Shown in pieces: positions 61,904-64,000 of a stretch of DNA of 64,000 bases (the stretch's first letter is position 1; each line of letters begins with the position of its first letter). Made by a program: the position numbers and the translations under genes. The notes below the pieces were generated by a model. It did no database searches, was not told the origin of the DNA, and worked only from the letters and a program-made list of their open reading frames with translations. The stretch spans positions 1-64,000 of the forward strand of contig NZ_JAFCME010000032.1 of the NCBI RefSeq assembly GCF_018130065.1, given 5' to 3'. This stretch comes from Bradyrhizobium sp. AUGA SZCCT0158. GTDB lineage: Bacteria; Pseudomonadota; Alphaproteobacteria; Rhizobiales; Xanthobacteraceae.

Positions 61904-63159
61904 CTTCCGAGATACCGCTCGTACTTTCCGGCCACGACTTCATCCGCCGCAATGTCAGGATCGAGCGTATAAAGATCCTGCGCGCGGCCGATGCCGCGCA
62001 GCGCGTAGCGGCCGGTGGAAACCAGATAGTTGCGCCCCGCAGCGTCCAGTCCGGTGCGAAACGCCTCCGAGGTCAGCAATTCGCGGTCGACCGAGCGGCA
62101 CATCGAGGCGATGCGGCTGACTTCGTTGACGGCCGGCCCCACCACGGTGAAGTCGAGCCGGTCATCGCTGCCGATATTGCCGTAAAAGACCTCGCCGACA
62201 TGCAGGCCGACATGGGCCGTCGTCACCGCCACGCCTTCGGCGGCACGGCGGGCACTGACCGCAGCCATGTTGCGCCGGAAATGGTGTTCGGCGCGCAGCG
62301 CCGTGCGCTTGGCAACGGCCATGTTCTCGTTGGTGAACATCGCCAGCACGCCATCGCCGATCAATTTCAGCACCTCGCCGCCGGCGTCATGGATGGCGTC
62401 GATCGAGGCCTGCGCATAATCGTTCAGGAACGGGATGATCTGGCCGGGCTCGATGCTCTCGCTGATCGAGGTCGAGCCGCGCAGATCCGAAAACCACAGC
62501 ACCGCGTTGATGCGCTCGGTGACGCCGCGGGCAATGCGGCCGCGCAGCACCTGCTCGGATGCGTCCCGGCCGAGATAGACCCTCCCCAGCGTCCGCGCGA
62601 CCTCAGCCTGTGCGGCGGATTTGACCGCAAGCCCGAGCACCGGCACCAGCTCGCGCAAGGCGGCGAGTCCCTGCTCGCCAAATCCTTCGTCGCGCCGGGT
62701 TACCCATGTCGAGTAAAAGCAGTCCATCTGCCCCATGGTGCCGGCTTCGCCGAACCGGTGCACGAAGCTGAGAAAATGCTTGTGACCCTTGGCGGTCAGG
62801 TCCTCGATCATGTTGAAATCGAGGCCTTCGCAATCGGACAGATCGATCAGCAGCTCGTCGCCACCGGTTTCAAGCAAATGGTAAAATGTCGAGCGCCGCC
62901 AGTTATCCGCGACGGCGCCCTCGCTGCTCGAACCATATTCAAACCTGTCGGCCTCGTTGGTCTGGGAATCGCTCCAGCGAAATCCGCGGCCCTCGAACAC
63001 CGGGTGCAGCGTGTCAATGATGACCATTGCGCGCGACAGCTCCAGGCCATGGGCGCGGCAGCGTTCGCAAAAGCCGCGGAGCAGATCGTTCTCGGGCAGG
63101 CCTGTCAGGCTCTGATGGGCGATCCAGTTCATCAGGCGCAGGCGGGGCGTGAGTTCCAT
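61900..63159 (-). CDS. Class III adenylate/guanylate cyclase domain protein
   Basis: A 419-aa soluble protein. The N-terminal 180 residues resemble the adenylate-cyclase-associated region of rhizobial proteins (ending about GLAVKSAAQAEVARTLGRVY). The catalytic domain (about 215-385) has metal aspartates D225 (WFSDLRGST) and D269 (KLIGDGVLAMF), Lys265, and FTVVGPAVNEVSRIASM supplying the Asn and Arg of the active site, so it looks competent. Lys suggests ATP as substrate. ATG 63159 is chosen; the frame opens to 63396. Next is arsC, unrelated in role. Confidence 0.9.
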   Translation of the reverse strand: MELTPRLRLMNWIAHQSLTGLPENDLLRGFCERCRAHGLELSRAMVIIDTLHPVFEGRGFRWSDSQTNEADRFEYGSSSEGAVADNWRRSTFYHLLETGGDELLIDLSDCEGLDFNMIEDLTAKGHKHFLSFVHRFGEAGTMGQMDCFYSTWVTRRDEGFGEQGLAALRELVPVLGLAVKSAAQAEVARTLGRVYLGRDASEQVLRGRIARGVTERINAVLWFSDLRGSTSISESIEPGQIIPFLNDYAQASIDAIHDAGGEVLKLIGDGVLAMFTNENMAVAKRTALRAEHHFRRNMAAVSARRAAEGVAVTTAHVGLHVGEVFYGNIGSDDRLDFTVVGPAVNEVSRIASMCRSVDRELLTSEAFRTGLDAAGRNYLVSTGRYALRGIGRAQDLYTLDPDIAADEVVAGKYERYLGS

Positions 63160-63209
63160 GCCGCCATTATGCCGCGCAATCGTGACAGACGGAAGCCTGC
63201 GGAAATCCC

Positions 63210-63617
63210 TTAGGTTTTCCCGGATACGACGACTTCGCCGTCTTCCTTCACGAAGGAGGCCACGGGACGGTCGAGCAGGTCGAGCACCATCTCCGACGGC
63301 CGGCACAGCCGAACCCCCTTCGGCGTCACCACGATCGGCCGGTTGATCAGGATCGGATGGGCGAGCATGAAATCGATCAGTTCGTCGTCGCTCCATTTGG
63401 GATCGGCAAGGCCGAGCTCCGCATAGGGCGTGCCTTTTTCGCGCAATAACTCGCGTGCGGAAATGCCAAGCGCCGCGATCAGCTCGACCAGCCGGGCGCG
63501 GCTCGGCGGGGTCTTCAGGTACTCGATCACCTCGGGCTCTTCGCCGCTCTGGCGGATCATCGCCAGCGTATTGCGCGAGGTGCCGCAGGACGGGTTGTGA
63601 TAGATCGTCACGCTCAT
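63210..63617 (-). CDS. arsC: Arsenate reductase (glutaredoxin-type)
   Basis: A 135-aa arsenate reductase reducing arsenate with glutathione/glutaredoxin. Catalytic Cys11 is in YHNPSCGTSRNTL, and PSRARLVELIAAL, RPIVVTPKGVRLCRPSE (arsenate-binding Arg residues) follow. The start overlaps the aquaporin stop (ATGA), implying cotranscription. A short tail after the domain (VASFVKEDGEVVVSGKT) is extra. Confidence 0.92.
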   Translation of the reverse strand: MSVTIYHNPSCGTSRNTLAMIRQSGEEPEVIEYLKTPPSRARLVELIAALGISARELLREKGTPYAELGLADPKWSDDELIDFMLAHPILINRPIVVTPKGVRLCRPSEMVLDLLDRPVASFVKEDGEVVVSGKT

Positions 63618-64000
63618 GGGTGAGCTTCCTTCGCAGTTGCGACCACCTCGCCTGCCCCGCGCAGCAGCCAGCCCATCAAGATCATGGCGGCGAGCGCACC
63701 GCAGAGTTCGGCGGCGATGAAGCCGGGCAGATCGGTTGGGCGGATGCCCGAAAACGTATTAGTCAGCGATCGGGCTATGGCGACCGCGGGATTGGCAAAC
63801 GACGTCGACGACGTGAACCAATAGGCCGCCGTGATGTAAAGCCCGACCAGCCAGGGGATCGCCGCCCGGTTGAACCGGATACCGGCCAAAATCGTCGCAA
63901 GCAGGCCGAACGCGGCCACCGCCTCCGCCAGCCATTGCGCGCCGCCGGTTCGCACCTTCAGCGAGGCATCCAGCAGCGGCAGGCCGAACATCGCATGCGC
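63614..64000 (-). CDS. Aquaporin/MIP family protein, partial (3' part)
   Basis: The C-terminal about 128 residues of a major intrinsic protein run off the window edge; the 5' part is beyond 64000. Three helices and the second pore-lining NPA motif (SFANPAVAIARSLTNTFSGI) are visible, followed by FIAAELCGALAAMILMGWLL. Because it overlaps arsC, the likely role is arsenite efflux like rhizobial AqpS, which replaces ArsB. The first NPA half cannot be checked. Confidence 0.82.
   Translation of the reverse strand, partial: AHAMFGLPLLDASLKVRTGGAQWLAEAVAAFGLLATILAGIRFNRAAIPWLVGLYITAAYWFTSSTSFANPAVAIARSLTNTFSGIRPTDLPGFIAAELCGALAAMILMGWLLRGAGEVVATAKEAHP

Noticed and set aside
60994..63213. 739-codon open frame on the plus strand
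   Set aside because: It runs in a second frame through the Bcr/CflA gene and antisense to the cyclase gene, both of which have clear family motifs.

Overview
The window reads as chromosomal DNA of a Bradyrhizobium-type alphaproteobacterium (Hyphomicrobiales). Pointers are the high GC, a GcrA cell-cycle regulator, an LdtR-type MarR regulator, a Mg-type HemB, an alphaproteobacterial plsX-fabH-ihfA-merR block, and many intergenic palindromic repeats of the kind that litter Bradyrhizobium genomes. It is mostly ordinary core and transport DNA. There is no prophage, no CRISPR array, no complete insertion sequence and no rRNA. There is one tRNA (Pro, anticodon GGG).

Layout. 0-7.7 kb: exopolysaccharide genes (GumC/Wzz-like protein divergent from a Wza-like lipoprotein, a GT4 glycosyltransferase, a WcaJ/ExoY-like phosphoglycosyltransferase and an O-antigen-ligase/polymerase-like protein). 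7.7-7.95 kb: a scar in which the 3' ends of two genes meet with both 5' parts missing. 8-17.3 kb: single metabolic genes (saccharopine-dehydrogenase-like reductase, DUF169, YdcF, acetamidase/formamidase, SDR, DapA-like aldolase, isochorismatase-like hydrolase), gcrA and several small proteins. 18-25.1 kb: a tightly overlapping peptide ABC transporter operon with two tandem paralogous binding proteins. 25.1-28.5 kb: a region of very small lineage-type genes, a solitary ABC binding protein and tRNA-Pro.

28.6-33.9 kb: merR-ihfA-fabH-plsX-DUF177-cytochrome bc1 chaperone on the minus strand, then bamE. 34-38.1 kb: a Bug-type binding protein, the membrane pyrophosphatase and a cold-shock protein. 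38.3-44 kb: a minus-strand chain glyA-nrdR-ribD-ribE-ribH-nusB-thiL covering one-carbon, riboflavin and thiamine-phosphate metabolism. 44.3-52.4 kb: GST, panE-like, HpcH/HpaI aldolase, small proteins, ldtR-like regulator, DUF6163, hemB, an RDD protein and the N-end-rule leucyltransferase bpt. 52.5-59 kb: mntH, divergent from a three-gene overlapping chain (69-aa protein, YqiJ/NfeD-like, flotillin), then a histidine-rich animal-type haem peroxidase with one RTX-like repeat. 59.2-64 kb: two MFS transporters, a class III nucleotide cyclase, arsC and the 3' part of an aquaporin gene.

The points most worth a second look are: (1) three small proteins with double-glycine leader-like motifs, two of them divergent around an exact TGTGA-N6-TCACA site; (2) the flotillin/YqiJ/small-protein chain followed by a probably exported haem peroxidase, whose promoter region and that of mntH share an 11-bp word and TTGCAA motifs; (3) the double-truncation scar; (4) a DapA-like gene whose natural start looks frameshifted. 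None of these is proven by sequence reading alone.
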